64,000 bases of DNA from Megamerina dolium (Eukaryota > Arthropoda > Insecta > Diptera > Megamerinidae): positions 36,352,769 through 36,416,768 of the forward strand of contig OY978528.1 in the NCBI GenBank assembly GCA_963854835.1. Direction: 5' to 3'. The position numbers were made by a program, and so were the translations under genes. The notes below the pieces were generated by a model. It saw nothing but the letters and a program-made list of their open reading frames with translations. It ran no database searches and was not told where the DNA came from. This document shows, one piece after another, positions 32,677 through 47,075 of the stretch (within the stretch, counting starts at the first letter, position 1; every line of letters starts with the position of its first letter).

Positions 32677-35600
32677 AGGATTTTATTTGAAATTATTTAT
32701 TTAACTGCATATTTATTTATATGACGATCATTTTTTGGTTTCTTGTTTGGCCATATTTTATTGCCAATTTGGTTGTTATTGTTGTTGTTGTTGTTGTTGT
32801 TGATAATTGCATACATATAAATATTTATTAGTCTATTGTGTGTTGTGAGTTGAATTAGTCAAGGAAGAGGCAAAAACTCGAAAAATCTAATAAATAAATT
32901 ATATTATTCTTGTTAAATGCGAAATTTTTAGGTTAGATTTAATAAGTAATATTTTATCTTGTTTATATTTGCATATTTTATCAATCGTTATAACTCCATC
33001 TCTCTCATTCTGACACCCGCTAATATTTCTTATGTGTATTCTATAAATTTCTATTTTAACAATTTTCCACTTTATTCCATTGCCAATTTGGTTGCTGTTG
33101 TTTTTTATTAATTTTTTTTTTTTGTGCAACTTTCAAAAATTAATAGCCTACGCATTCTTTATGCTTATTTACTTCGTCTCAGAATATATGTATGTATGTA
33201 TGGAAGTGTGTAATTTCCTTGATTTCACCACTTTTATAATTTTGTTGTTTCATACATATTCGTACGTATCTGCCAGTGTGTTTGTGTGTGATTTAACAAT
33301 TCAACATTCAGTCGTTAGTATAATTGCCTCACTGTCAGACTGGCTGTTTTTACTAGAGTGAATTCTTGAAATTGTTGCTCTAATGACTTTGCTGATATAT
33401 ACGAGTATATATGCATTTTATTTGAAATTCTTCTTGCTAAATAAAACAAATTTACATATGAAATTATTACAAACCGCATTCGAACGCAAATTGAGAAAAT
33501 TACAGGAAATTCATATACAGGCTTATCCATTTTGTCTTTTCAAAAGTTTTCTTAAACAAGAAATGCTCTTGCAGTTCAGATTTCGAACAAACTTTAGGAA
33601 CAAAGATAAAAATTACGTCATATAAAGATTATTTTTATGAACATAATGAACTAAGAAATTGTCAGCGGAAACGCCTACATAAGGTGTGGCTGAAGGTCAA
33701 AATTCAAATTTGAATTCAAAATTACTCAAAAATTTTTATTAAATTAAATTGAATGAAGTTTCCACTTATTTGAGAGCCATTCAAGTAACATGATTCTAGG
33801 TACCCTAAAATACGATCCTTTGCTAATGAAATCTTCATATGACTTTTTTTTATAAATTTTTTGCATAACATTCCGAAAACTGGTGAATGGGATTTAGCAA
33901 ATTTCGCCATTTGTCATAATTTCAGGTATACTGTAGAGATATCGGATGTTCTTGGAATCCTGGGGTTGGGAAAATGAGAGATATACTCCCCAAATAGAAT
34001 TGCTGTCCTCTTCCTTTCGACATTGAATGGAAACAATAAATCAGCATCAACCCGTATTGATTGCCGAAATAATCACTAATCTTTTTCGGATGTTCCGATC
34101 GTGTAGGGCAATAAAATCTCTATTCTCTATTTCAGGTGACACGATTCAAGAACATGAGTAACAATGACCTTACTAATAACTTGTCTTAATGTGAAGAACA
34201 AAGGAATAAACCAGATAACTTTTACGAGTTATTTCCAGGCCAGTTTGCAAAAATATGTCGTTGGAACATGTTTGATTTTTAGTATTGTTACTCCAAAAAT
34301 GTTTATAAATGTTTGTCAAATTACGATAAGATTCGAAAAAAATGTAATTTTTTTTTTCTTTTTATTGTTAAATTGTATCAAACCTAGTGACTTAATACAT
34401 ATACATTTCATACATCCTAAGACGTCCAATACGTATTATATGTTTAAATAAGTCCAACATTTCTACTAGCTGCCTTCTAATAATTCAATGGATATTTTTT
34501 CATTTTATTTTACTTTTTTGATTGTAATGCGGACATGCTCATCGTACTTTGTGTAGTATAATATATTCATATATGTATTATAGTTATTATTATTATTAAT
34601 ATTATTTTTGTCGTTATTATTATTGTTATTATTATTATTATCAGCATCATCAACAGCATTATTTACCTTTCTGCCTTACCACCCCCACGTAAATATGCAT
34701 ACATCCATGAACCCATGGATGGCAGCGGCTGTATTTATCTTAAAATGGCAATGACAAGGTCCTTATTGTTCTTTCAATAATATTATTACTACCACTACTA
34801 TGCTTTAGATTAGAAAATGTCAAGATATGAATCAATTATTTTTAATTACAACACACATGCACACAATAATGATGACAATTGAAGGCTTTGCCAATTAGCT
34901 TTTGTGAAAGGCGTACAAGTATGACTACTTAAACGAAAATCCAAAAGAGAGGAAAGTTTTTTATTATTTCCTATGCATGAATATCCCACACGCAAACTGA
35001 CAGATCAATTGTAGACAAAAGAATTGCTAATATTATTATTATTGTTATTGTTATTGTTATTATTTTTAATTAAAGATTTCGATTTATTGATTAGAGTGAG
35101 TGAGCAGTATGTAAGTACTTGCTAATGCAACAGGTCGATAGCGGCCATATAAAATAAATAAAATCCAATCAAAGCGGCAATTAACGTGTACGAATTGTCA
35201 GTTTCCCTTTTGACAGCTAATGTCCAACAACAATGGTAGATATATATAGTGTTAGGCAGTGCTGTGACCTGTATTGTAAGTAGTTAAATAAATGCAACCG
35301 AATAATAAAAGACACCTAAACGCGTGCACTACAACACCATCATAGCTTCATACCTACATATTATGTACATGCGAGATACTTGTACAAGTGTTTCATTTTG
35401 TCGCTCATTAGCTTCTGTCGATAATTAGTTGTCGTCTCGCATTGCTGCCTGACGCCATAGACGCCTCGTTGTTGTTGATGCTGCTGCTAGTAGCTATGTA
35501 CGAACATGGTTTTCATTTTATTTTTTTCCCATCCTAACATACGAAATATGTGTAGCGGAAAGTTGCATATGATTGGTAGGAGTTTTATTTGGAGGCATTG

Positions 35601-36071
35601 ATTTTGGAATCCAATGCATTAACAACATACCTCAGTAAATTTTTGTAGAAGAATCGTAGAAGAAAACTTAAACTTAAACAAAATTGTAACGTCGGTTAGA
35701 ATACAAAAATGTTGATTAAAATAACTAAAATTCCTGTAAATGAATTTCGTTTATCGTTTTATTGAGTTTGCATCCAAGTGAACTATGTATCATGAAAGTT
35801 TGATAAAATCAGAAGCGAAAATAAATTCTATGTTTTGAGAAACATGAGAGCATAATACAAGTCGCTTATAATATCAACGCAGTTATGAATACCCTCGTAA
35901 AACAAAAAATTTAATAAAGTGAATGTTTTCTTTTTTTTGTCTTTCGTGGCCTAGGAGATACACTTCCCCTATAAGCATCCAAAGCCTTAATATCAGTATG
36001 TGCATACATATATTTATGCGTGTGACCACATACCGGCCCGTATAATATTCAGTTTTCCATTTAAAGTTGTA

Positions 36072-37375
36072 AAGGGTTATCCATTTTGCGGTTTCAAAAG
36101 TAAATGTAAATAAAACACATATAAAATATTTTTTATAATGATATTTCTTTTTTATTATAAAGCTTGAACGTTGACATTATGTGTGAAATACTACATCATT
36201 TAAATGACCACCACGCGAATTGTTGCAAGCATTGATTCTTTTGAGGTAATTTTCGACCACTTTTTGACACATATTGGGCGGTATCTCAGCCATACGTGAC
36301 GAATGTTGGTTTTTAGGTGCTCAAGAGTTAAAGGTTTATCTGCATAAACACGGTCTTTCGCGTAGTCCCACAAAAAAAAAGTCAGGCGGTGACAAATCGC
36401 ATGATCTTGATGGCCACTTGATATCGCCACGACGAGAAATTACGCGGCCAGAAAATTTCTCTTGAAATAAAGCCATATTCGCTCGAGTTGTGTGGCATGT
36501 GGCACCGTCTTGTTGAAACCACATATTCTCTAAGTCGTATTCTTCAATAGCAGGCAAAAAAAAGTCGGTTATCATATGACCATAACGCTCCGAATTGACG
36601 GTGACAGTCGTTCCATCGTCGTTTTCGAAGAAGTAAGGTCCAATCACACCTCCGGACCAAAGAGCGCACCAAGCAGTGACTTTTTGTGGATGTAGTGGCC
36701 TTTCTTCAATTACTTGAGGATTCTCAGAACCCCAAATATGACTATTTTGTTTGTTAACATACCCACCGAGTGAGAAATGTGCTTCGTCGCTGAAGAAAAT
36801 TTTGTTCGAAAAATCGCATCCACCGCCTGTTGTTCAAGCACCCATTCGACGTATCTACGACGTTGTGAATGGTCAGCTGGCTTCAGTTGTTGTGTGAGCT
36901 GGATTTTATATGGATGTAGGTGTAGATCCAAATGCAAAATACGCCATAATGTGCCGTAAGACAGTCCTAATTCCTGAGAACGACGAGGAATCGACACATT
37001 CGGGTTTTCGGCAACACTTTCACTTACAGCAGCGATATTTTCGGTGGTACGAGCGAAACGATGATGCACAGGCCTTACAATATCTGTAACCGATCCAGTC
37101 TCTTCATATTTCTTCACAATTTTGCCAATTGCTTGCGTAGTTGGACGATTATGTAAACCATAATCTCCTCTTAAAGCACGATATGTGGCTGTGGCAGAAT
37201 CACCATTTTTGTAGTAGGTTTTTACAATTTTAATGCGTTGTGCGATAGTTAAGCGATCCATTTTCGCAAATGTCAGACTTTGAACTGAAAAAGAAAGAAA
37301 TTGTTTTAACAACTCAGTTTGAGAGATGTCGAATTCTAGCCCTATACTTTTGAAACCGCGAAATGGATAACCCTT
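36072..37375 (-). mobile_element. DD41D (rosa-type) mariner, decayed copy 1
   Basis: The element is 1304 bases, bounded by TA at 36070-36071 and 37376-37377. Terminal inverted repeats of 31 bases (36072-36102 and 37345-37375, starting AAGGGTTATCCATTT) differ at one base. It carries a broken transposase on the minus strand (36177-37261). Length, ends and TA duplication are all typical of Tc1/mariner. A near-identical copy begins at 63105. Confidence 0.95.
36177..37261 (-). pseudogene. DD41D mariner transposase, frameshifted
   Basis: ATG at 37261. The helix-turn-helix DNA-binding half is intact (MDRLTIAQRIKIVKTYY, then TTQAIGKIVKKYEETG and RTTENIAAVSE). Compared with the copy at 63210-64000 there are three single-base indels: one base lost near 36818, one A gained in an A-run near 36372 and one base lost near 36293. 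These split the catalytic half. The second Asp (QQDGATCH) and third Asp (CDLSPPD) remain, with 41 residues between them in the parental frame, which defines DD41D. The third motif also has Thr-to-Ser and Leu-to-Pro changes. No full transposase can be made. Confidence 0.93.
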
Positions 37376-37377
37376 TA

Positions 37378-40300
37378 TTTTTGTATTTTTAAACGGCGAG
37401 CGTGAAAAATCAACAACAACACACATTTGTTGTATGCACCAAAAAATACATAAAATACAATAAAAAAGCAACAACTATGCTATATGCAATGGTGTCCAAA
37501 ATCGGTTCGTATATACTATATATGAGTGTGTGCATGTGGGAAGAAATTAAGAATTCGGTAAAAATCGCTCATGCGGTTTTTGTCACTTTTAAATGGAATA
37601 TATGTTCAATATACTTGTACTTGTACAATATTTATGGTAAATATGGAAGTGTGTTGAAATTAATTAGTTAAACGTTTGTTATTAAAATCGTTTTGTTTTT
37701 TACCCCTTTGACTATTTTGAATTGACAAATATATATATATTGTTTGGTTTGTTATTATTATTATTATTATTTTTTTTTCTTTTTTTGTAAATCGCTACTG
37801 TATTTTGAATATTTAATTTATTATTGTTTATTTATGCAAATTCATGAATGCGCCTTTCATAAGTTGATTGAACGCATTTGAGTATGTTATTGTGTGTGTG
37901 CGTGTGTATGAGATTGTGATAAATATTCATATCAGCTCATATGTAAGGAATTTATAATCAAATTAATGCAAATTATCTATACCAACTTTGAAATTAAATC
38001 ACACAGAATACATAAATATTAAGTACTTACATACTTACTACTAAAGTGCCCATGATTTTATGCTCACTTATGTTTTTACTCATGATGGAATAATCGTGCT
38101 GTTGACAATTCTGCATTAGTATACCTATGTGTTTACGTATACTAGAGTTAAATGCAATTTAGATTCTTTATGTGCGGTTGATTTTTTGGCATGCCATATA
38201 GCAAAAAAAAAAAAAAAAACGAAAAATGAAGTGTTGACAGCAGCTGCGCTTAAATAAAATCTCAAGAGTATTACTTGAATAGCTGCTGACGAAGGCTGCA
38301 ATTCTGGCAGTCACTCCGTCAGTCAGTCAGTCACCCAGCCCGTCAATCACCATTGTCGTTGTTGGCTAATTTGATGCTGTCTATTGATAAGTTTGTCTAT
38401 AAGATTGCTTGTCAAAGCCATGAACGATATTTGGCTAAACTTGAATGACTGCTGCCTGATACTTGATGGCTAAAAGATCTATCTGACTTTCAGTCTCTCT
38501 TTTCAGCTCTCATGACGCAATACTTGTAACTAATCTCCGCTAATGTAATTCATAATTGAATGGTAAAGTTCTCCATTAAGAAGTTGTATTAAGCCGTGTG
38601 ATTATTAAGTATTAGTTTTGATGATCAAACGCCATACTGTACCCATATTGGTACATGAATATAATTGCTGATTATTGAATAGTGATTAGAATAAAATTTG
38701 ATTCTACAGTATTTATAACAAGAGTGTTTTCGTGGCCAAATCCCGCCACTTGGAAGTTACTGTAATATTTAGACCTTCTCTATATATAGATCCTATTGTT
38801 TGTACGATAAATCTGCAAGCAGACTCTTATAGTAAGTAATGTCAGAATTCAAACGTTACACGTGCATTTTCCCTTGAATCAACATTATTTATTTATCATA
38901 GCTAAATAAATAGGAATATGAATAGTTATTGATTTATAAGTATTTGTATATGAATTGAATACAAATGAATATTAATTGTAAAAATACTGATATCATTTAA
39001 TTCATTATTCAATCAAGTGTACTTTGAATCATAATATCATTTCTATACAATAGATAAGTTTAGCTTACATTCTTCGAACTCTTAACTGGGCCATGATTGT
39101 GCAAGTTTTTTGTTCTCTTTCGGATTTTACGAATATGCTACACAACTTATTAAATTGATTTCAATCAATAAATACTATATTGTAACCCATATCTCTTATA
39201 AATATGAACCTACTTTTATAGTTTTAACCAAAAATTATTAAAGCACTTTCTGTCTCATCATCAGCTGATTAATGTGGATATACAACCACTCTATATATAT
39301 TTTGTTATTTTAGGATGAAAATTCTTCTTGAAAAACAAAAACATTATAAAAAAATCACAATTGACAATAAGAATTTTCATTGAATGTAACATAGTAAGAA
39401 TCAAACAATCGTTCTTTTTCTTATTTTTTTGTAATTTTACGTTAATATTTTCTTCATTTTATATTTTTCTTTCACAACTATAACATGTGTGCACATACAA
39501 TTTTTTTTTTATTTTATTAAGAAATTAACAATAATAAAATAAATAATCCATACGTGCTTCGGTACAAGATGAACTTTGCACAAAAAAAAAAAAAAATATT
39601 ACCAACAATTCAAGCTAAAATATTGTAAAGGTGTTCATTTGCTGTGATGATGATTAAGAAGTGACAGGCAGAGAGGCATTCATAATACTCGTATCTAACA
39701 ATTTAAGATGCCAAACACGTGTCATATAGCCATAATGTGTTATGTATGTGAAATTAGAGACGCGCAACGATGCGAACGATAATGGCTAAGGTAGCCAGTT
39801 CCATATAAGTACATACAAATATACATATGTAAATTAGTAACAATAATAAAAATGTGAAATATATATATGATAAGAAAGACGAAAATGCTAGTAATAATGG
39901 CAAAATGTGATATTTAATAAAAAAAATTACTAATAAGAATAATGTGAAAAAATCAGAATAAGAATAGATATATTCTTTTAATTAAATTGTTTTTGTTTTT
40001 TTTTTTTAATTCTAACCCTTAAATACTAAAGCGGTGGGTTCTCTACTATGGGGCGTTGGAAGCCATGCGGGGCACGCAAATTAAGTTGTAGCAATTTCGT
40101 ATAACATTTGTTTTGTCAGGTGATGTCATGTTTAAGTTAAGTTTATACGCGGTGGTCGTTTCAACATACAGTTCACTATCTCTGAAATTCCCCACTTTCT
40201 TAAAAAATATCCAGGTAAAACTAAGCCGTTTGCCAAGTGCGTATCAATTTCAATAATATTGTATGAAATAGAACTGTACCGATTCGAATATCTGGCGTTA

Positions 40301-40474
40301 AAGCCGTCTAAAATAGGTATACCAATAGTCAATGGATAATCAATAATAACTAATTTTAGTTTATGTTTTGTACTTTGTGGGACTGGAAGGCACTAATAAG
40401 ATGCTCCAATTATACTAAGTACTCAACTTTGAGCAGTACATCGCCCGACTAGATCATTTGAAAGATGGAGTCGA
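37378..40474. other. Unrecognised non-coding DNA
   Basis: AT-rich with ATT and A runs (37755-37775, 38203-38219). A minus-strand open frame at 40132-40332 is less repetitive than its neighbours but matches nothing I know. Confidence 0.5.
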
Positions 40475-41475
40475 CAAGGTGCGACAATTATGTATTAAGA
40501 CTCGAAACATATCTCAGCAACTAAGCGCGCCATCTATGTGTGAGCACATTCGTTTTGAAGCTTCAACCTTTCTCTACTAACTTTCGTGGCATTTGGTTAA
40601 CATTTAATGCTTATTGACATTCATTTTACAAAACACGTGTTCGTTTGATGTTGAAATTTTAACATGGAGCAAAGAGCGGTCATTAAATTCCACGCAAAAA
40701 TTGGTAAAAGTGCATCAGAAACATTCGGAATGATGCAGCAAGCGTATGGCGATACTTGTTTATCAAAATCAAATGTTTTTATATGGCATAAACGGTTTGT
40801 GGATGGCAGAGAGTCGTTGGAAGATGAAATAAAAGAAGGAAGGCCAATTTCAGTGCGGACGCCGGAAGCGATCAAGAAAGTTCGTGATTTTATTACAGAA
40901 GACCGCAATGCTTCAGTGAAAATGATGGAAGAGGCCTTAAACATCAACAGAGAAACTATCCGACTCAGTCTTCAAGAGGATTTGGGCAAAACAAATGTCT
41001 GCGCGAGATTTGTTCCACACACATTGAACGAGGACCAAAAATTAATGAGAGTTAGTCATTCTAGAGACATGGTTGAAGCTGCAGATCCAAAAACTTGGTC
41101 TCTGTTGCACGATTATGCACCGACTCACACAGCACTCATTGTTCGTCAATTTTTGGCTCGGAATCAGGTCTGTGTGTTGAATCACTCGCCGTATTCACCT
41201 GATTTGGCACCGTGCGACTTCTTTTTGTTCCTAAAACTGAAATTGAAGTTGAAAGGATGCTTTTTTTGATGACATTCAGACCATAGAACGGGCTTCGACG
41301 ATGGCACTGGAGGCAATTCCAAAAAGGAGCTGGAACACGCGTTTGAATCACTATTAAATCGATGTAACAAGTGTATTGAATCAGGAGGAGAATATTTCGA
41401 ATAAATATACCGAAAAATATCGTGTTTTAATTGTGTTTTCTAGAGGCAGTCTTAATACATAATTGTCGCTCCTTG
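40475..41475 (+). mobile_element. DD34D mariner with internal deletion
   Basis: 28-base terminal inverted repeats (40475-40502 and 41448-41475) start CAAGG and share GCGACAATTATGTATTAAGA, with one mismatch. The right end abuts TA (41476-41477). The left flank reads GA, so that copy of the TA duplication has mutated. The element is 1001 bases, about 0.3 kb shorter than a normal mariner, and the missing DNA is the middle of the transposase. Confidence 0.93.
40664..41269 (+). CDS. Internally deleted mariner transposase (201 codons)
   Basis: Residues 1-110 are the two-part helix-turn-helix binding region (AVIKFHAKIGKSASETFGMM, then DRNASVKMMEEALNINRET). Near residue 145 the chain jumps from SRDMVEAA to DPKTWSLLHDYAP, dropping about 90-100 residues that include the first catalytic Asp, yet staying in frame. 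The second and third Asp remain in HDYAPTH and YSPDLAPCDFFLF, 34 residues apart (DD34D). A T-run frameshift then ends the frame at GCFF, before a readable tail (DDIQTIERASTMALEAIPK) in the next frame. It cannot cut DNA. A protein of binding domain without catalysis could in principle occupy element ends, which is speculation. Confidence 0.85.
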   Translation: MEQRAVIKFHAKIGKSASETFGMMQQAYGDTCLSKSNVFIWHKRFVDGRESLEDEIKEGRPISVRTPEAIKKVRDFITEDRNASVKMMEEALNINRETIRLSLQEDLGKTNVCARFVPHTLNEDQKLMRVSHSRDMVEAADPKTWSLLHDYAPTHTALIVRQFLARNQVCVLNHSPYSPDLAPCDFFLFLKLKLKLKGCFF

Positions 41476-41477
41476 TA

Positions 41478-44400
41478 TAGTTCTAAAAATTTAGTTGAAA
41501 ATACTTTGTAGTTCTGTTGTTGGTCCATCGGTTGGCTCTTGCAAAACTCTGCTGCTTAATATTAAATTCAACACACTATACGACCATCATGAAAGTAGAA
41601 TTTCGTCTTCTTTTAAGAGAGCTAACAGATTTTACGAGGGCAGATTAATAAAACTATTTTCATCAAAACAATAAATAATAATAAACGATGTGACACTCCT
41701 CCAGGACACAAAGAGCCAACTATAAATTTCGAATGCAAAAAATCAAAATTTAAAATTCAATGCACCCATTGTGGGATATTATATTCTAAAGTTTGACCAT
41801 TTTGATCTATTACACCTTCATATGAAGGCCAATATCTTGTAAATAATTGGCAATTCTTCCATATTGTCCTTCAACGAAAAGTAGCCCAGGTCGTAGCCAG
41901 GCGTTTGTGGCCATATCGACATCATACTTTAGTACTTCACAAATAATTGTAAATTTTTCAATTGTAAATGATTGAAAAAGTTTGTTAGCGCTAACTAGTA
42001 ATTTTGAGAAATAAATTTTTAAAGATGCTAAAAAATGTGAAATCAAATAATATATCTTTTTAAATTAATCGAAAATAATTTTACTTAAAAACTTCATAAC
42101 AAATAAGTGCTACAAATGCAATGATTAAATTTAACCGAATCCTAGGGCAAATTTCTCATAAAGTAATTGAAGTATTTCCGAAAGATTTTTACTTTATGAT
42201 TTTTGTTTTTTTGTTCAAGCATTTTGAAGATTTGATTTTTTCACAATTATTTCAAAATTATGCAGTCCCTTGAAGGTATATAAAATTTCTTAACAAAAAC
42301 TAATAAAAACCTGACACAACTCATTTACAATAGCATATACTACTACCACCATTATTAGTTTATTTCAAAGAATTACTCGTTGACAGTGCATACCACGAGT
42401 TCGTCATTAGTCACTAAGTCAGACTGAGTTGACGGTAGTCGGTAATCATTGTGATAGTGTTAATTTAAGCAATTGACATTTGTAACAGACACGCGTAATG
42501 CATTCTTAGAAGAACAATAGCACTATATAATATCATATGTATGAATGTGCTTTAATAAGGAAGCATGCAAGTGCCAGTACAAATATGTGCAGGTAGCACT
42601 TATTAATATTCAAACATGGTATTACATACAATATTCGTACGCGTTGTTGAAATGCCTATTGTGTGACAGTATTTGAGTGTAAATGTGTGTATGTGTATCA
42701 AAATTTATATGTATAATAAAATATTAATAAAATAGCGTGTTGTTATGAATTTCCAAGCATTTCTAATATTTCTTAGTACAATATTCATATTTGTCTTGTG
42801 AACTTTCACTAATTTCCTAATTATTTAATTTCATTTGGTTTTCTGAAACACGTGTATCAACATCGTCATCGACAAAAAAGATAAAAATAGTTTTTAGTCC
42901 CTACTAAAGTGGCCTATTTAATGACCTAGTTGCTTCGGTTGCTGCAGATAATGATATAGTCAAAAATCGATTTTTATCATTTTGGTTGAAATTTTGGTTT
43001 TATATTTATTTTCGCTTTCGTTGAGCGATATTTATCTGCGGCTTGTGAAATGAATAGCAAATAAAAATTAAATGAATGTAAAATATTCAAATGTCTATTT
43101 TGAAAGCCTAGTAATAAATGTTTGCCGAAAAATTGCAAAACAATTCACTATGTTTGTACAAAAAAGAAAAATCAGAAATAATATAAAGTGTTAGTGTTGA
43201 TCCACGAAAGAAATTACTTTCAACTGAATTTTATTGAGACGAATTGCTTAGTCATTGCATTCTGCATCATTGAAATCAGATTGGATTATAACTTACTTCC
43301 GGCACATTTAACACATTTGTAGCTCTAGTTGAGATTTCACTTTTGTGTGTTTGTGTGTGTGTGTGTTTTGTTTTTAATTTATTAATATTGCAGCATATTC
43401 GTATTTGTGAAGATATTGTTAAAGCTTTTATTCTGCCAATTTTTCTTATTGTTCGCAATGGCATTGACCATTTAAAGCTACCTATACTATATGCTATAAA
43501 CTATTTTATGTGTAGGCGTATCGTATAAAAGAGAAACATAAATCTTTTTTAAGTATCTTCTTCATTTATTTATTCATTCATTAAATCATTTATTCATTGC
43601 TCACTAACACACTGGCACATATTGCAATCAATTTGTATGATAACCAAATCACAATAACAATTAGAAGGGTAGTAGTAATAATAAAATATGCTTAATCGGT
43701 TAGTTATATATGTATATACTCGTATTTTCCAAGTGAATTAATAAATAAGTGTAAACTTCAAACCATAGCTGAAAATGTGACAATACTATCTAGGCAATAA
43801 TGCTGCTTTCAATAAAAAAAAAGCCTGGCTTTTATACCTAGCACCAGCTAGGTATGCTTATTTTGTATATCAATTTTTTGGCCATGCCTTTTAAAGAACA
43901 CCATCATCATACCATTGCGATCTATCCTTATGTGCAGCACACGACCACCCACATATCATTTTACTGGTTCAGCAGTGGTTCAATGCATGTCACAATATTT
44001 GACGGTACAGCACCTAATGATAAAAATTCCAGTAAATTGCATGAAATGCAAGTGCTCGTTATAATACAACGAATTTGTGTATTCTCCGATGATCGTATTT
44101 GATATTATCCTACGTTTAAGATGTATCAATTGACTGCAGTTTACTTTTGGTGTATTCTTTCAAAATAGAATTTCGATATCGATTTCTCAAAAGATTGCCC
44201 ACGCATATTTACTTGTAAATATTATATGACTATACTTAGTGATTTGCATAACAATCAATCTAAATTGCTTCCATTTTGTAAATGTAACACTCATCGATTA
44301 AATCGCTGTCAAGAGATTTGTATTTACTTTTAATACTCGCACAAGTGTGTTTTGTGCCACAAGTGTGTCTGAACCCACACATACACGTGTCGTTTAAGTA

Positions 44401-47075
44401 CATATGTAGCAACTTCAAATACTATGTATTTATTCATATGGGCACACGTATTTCATCTGAGATAATGCCACTAAATGGCATCCTCTTCTGTATGCACATA
44501 TATCTCCAAATCCGTTCATATATTTAATTTTTTCTATTTAATTCGTTCACTCACCGCTTAATTACTTATTTATGCTAATAAGCGTATAAGCGTATTAAGC
44601 AAGATATTGAGATAAAAATCACAATTTTAACAAATTTCTTACACCTGTCAGTTTACATATTCCATTGAAAATGCCATAACAATTAGCTAAACATATCCTG
44701 TTAGTGTGCGCATAGTGCGCATATACACTACAGCTAAGCTTTTACTTATGCTCGTACATATACATATGCATGTAAGTTTAGTTGAAATTACTAGTTTGCT
44801 AGTATACAATTTGTATTTGAGTTTAGTCTTAGATATTGTTGTTACAAACTTATATAGGAATATTGAGTATAATAATCATACTTATGCTGATGGCATTTAG
44901 TAACATTTTTATAGAAAATTTGAATTCAAACTATTTTCAATATTCAACGTATTAATAATTACTTAATTATTATTACCATATTGAAAAAAGACAGCATTGC
45001 TAATACGATAAGTATTTGTGCATATCGATTAAGAATAAAATGACCTAAAGTAACAGATACATTTACGTAATGTCTCCAAGCTATCGACGTTAGATATCAA
45101 AAGGACGTGGTAGCTAGATGTGTTTATACAGAAGCCAGCGGCTATTAATAGTGTTGCAATAAACCCGAGATAATATAGTATTTTGAATGTCTCTTCCATC
45201 AATGAAATATTAAGTTAATATTCTTACCTACCTCCGGTTTTATTTTTTCTTAATACTCACAATTGGCATGCAAGTTTTTTCTAAAAACGAATTCAATTTT
45301 GTAGAATTATATATCTTGAAATGTTGGAGCTGCAGAATTTGTAGTATCGGTCATGCATTTTAGCGCCCAAGTGGCGATTTCTGAGTAATTATGAGTTTTC
45401 CTCTCAATTTTAAGGAGTTTTCAAGGTCTTTTTTGTAGGGAAGCCTGCATAACGAGTAAAGATGGGAAGCCAGAGAAAATCTTGAGATTAAAAATGAATG
45501 GAGATCCATATATAGTATGCCTTTCTAAGGGAGTGGTGCGAGTGAAATATATAAAAACGTAAATTTTATGTGTGATTACGCTAAAAAAATTGAAGAGAAA
45601 TAACTAAAGGGCAAAATTCCGAATATTTTATTAAATTTTTCAACTTTCATCATGTTTTCAAAGTTATTGACAAAATTCGACCTGACTGAGTCGAAGTAAA
45701 TACTTATAGAATTGAATCTGTTGGACAATACATTTCCTTTTTTCATGTTTGACTGTGTAATTATTATTTTATGTGAGAACTTATATCAAAAAAATCTTCT
45801 ATACAAAAATTAATAACACTCGAACACTTATACACACACAGAGCATACTTGCAAAGTGGAACACAGAATTGCGCATGATGCCCAAAATCCAAAGCCGAAC
45901 GATCGTTCGATCAATCGATCATTGCGTTAATCCATCGGTTTAACCTTACTCGTATAGTATATGATCAAAAGCATAAAATCCATACACAATGATTAAGATT
46001 CCAATGTGTCTTGGGAATTAATCGCAGTGAACGTGACAAGCGCAACATATTGTCGTCGCTTTCAGTTTCGACATAAAAGAAGAAGAAAAACAAAAAAGAA
46101 TGCCACTACCTAACAACACCAACAACAATAAGAGGAGGAGAAAAAATTTGCACACACACAACAAAAACCGACAAGAATGATAATAACAAGCAACAGAATA
46201 ACAGCAACAATCACTATAGATCATAAACCATTGTTGCCAGATGAATATGATGGCTGCAAGGGTGATGGTGGTGACGATAATGTTTGGTGGCGTCAAGTCG
46301 CAGCAACAACTATGGCCGTCACAACGATTTGTTATGGTATCAAGAGTCATATCGAAATCCTCAATTGCAAGTCAAATGCGAAAGCAACAACAACAAGAAC
46401 TACGATAATATACACATACCTATTAAATATATTTATTTTTAAATATATTAGCAATAACAACAGCAAATTGAACAAATCGGTATTTTTCTCTCTCTCTCTC
46501 CCTTTCTCATACTGTCTTAGTCTTGTTATTACAAATTTTGTTGGCACAACAAGCATCAACGTGTTTACTTCGTCATAATCATCAGCAGCACATATCATGA
46601 TCACCATCATCGTGTATGAGTATATGTTTCTATTCTGCTGTGGGTGCTTATAAATGCACATGCGCCTAACTAGCAACTGTAGTGTGGCGGATATTATGAT
46701 GGCGACAGCGACTGCATCGGCAACGATTTCTATGACGTCCACTACCATTATTGCGAAATGAATTATTAGGAACGTTCGCGCAGTGGACAATTATGAATTT
46801 ATTATTGTTATGAATTGTAACGGCAGCAAAATAAAAATAATAATAATAAATTTTGACAAAAATATAAAAATTATGTTGGTATTCGAAGCCATATAATACG
46901 TATGTATTACTACATGTAACATATAAACAGTATTTTTGTGCCGCAAGTAGTCCTTACTTAATGAATTTCATGCAATTCAATGGTAAAAAATTAATACGAA
47001 TGCTGTTTAATTTTTCAGATTTTTCGAGCAGGCTTTTACAATAGAACCAACATTTATTATATGAAAGCTCATTGA

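Larger units (their letters stand above)
27291..36069. other. Long unrecognised non-coding stretch with hairpins and microsatellites
   Basis: About 8.8 kb without a gene that I can support. It holds perfect hairpins (28040-28081, 30714-30749), a 24-base palindrome (31492-31515), GTT runs (32651-32676, 32780-32802), a TG run (29561-29578), GAGT/GAAT repeats (about 32055-32097) and ATT/GTT runs (34590-34640, 35030-35065). It could be intergenic or intronic. Confidence 0.5.

Noticed and set aside
40132..40332. A 66-codon minus-strand ORF of fairly complex composition
   Set aside because: It matches no family I know, has no paired neighbour or splice context, and one open frame of this size is expected by chance.
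46018..46790. Several overlapping ORFs of 110-147 codons on both strands
   Set aside because: They follow simple AAC/GTT/ATT sequence, overlap each other in opposite frames and contain no known motif.
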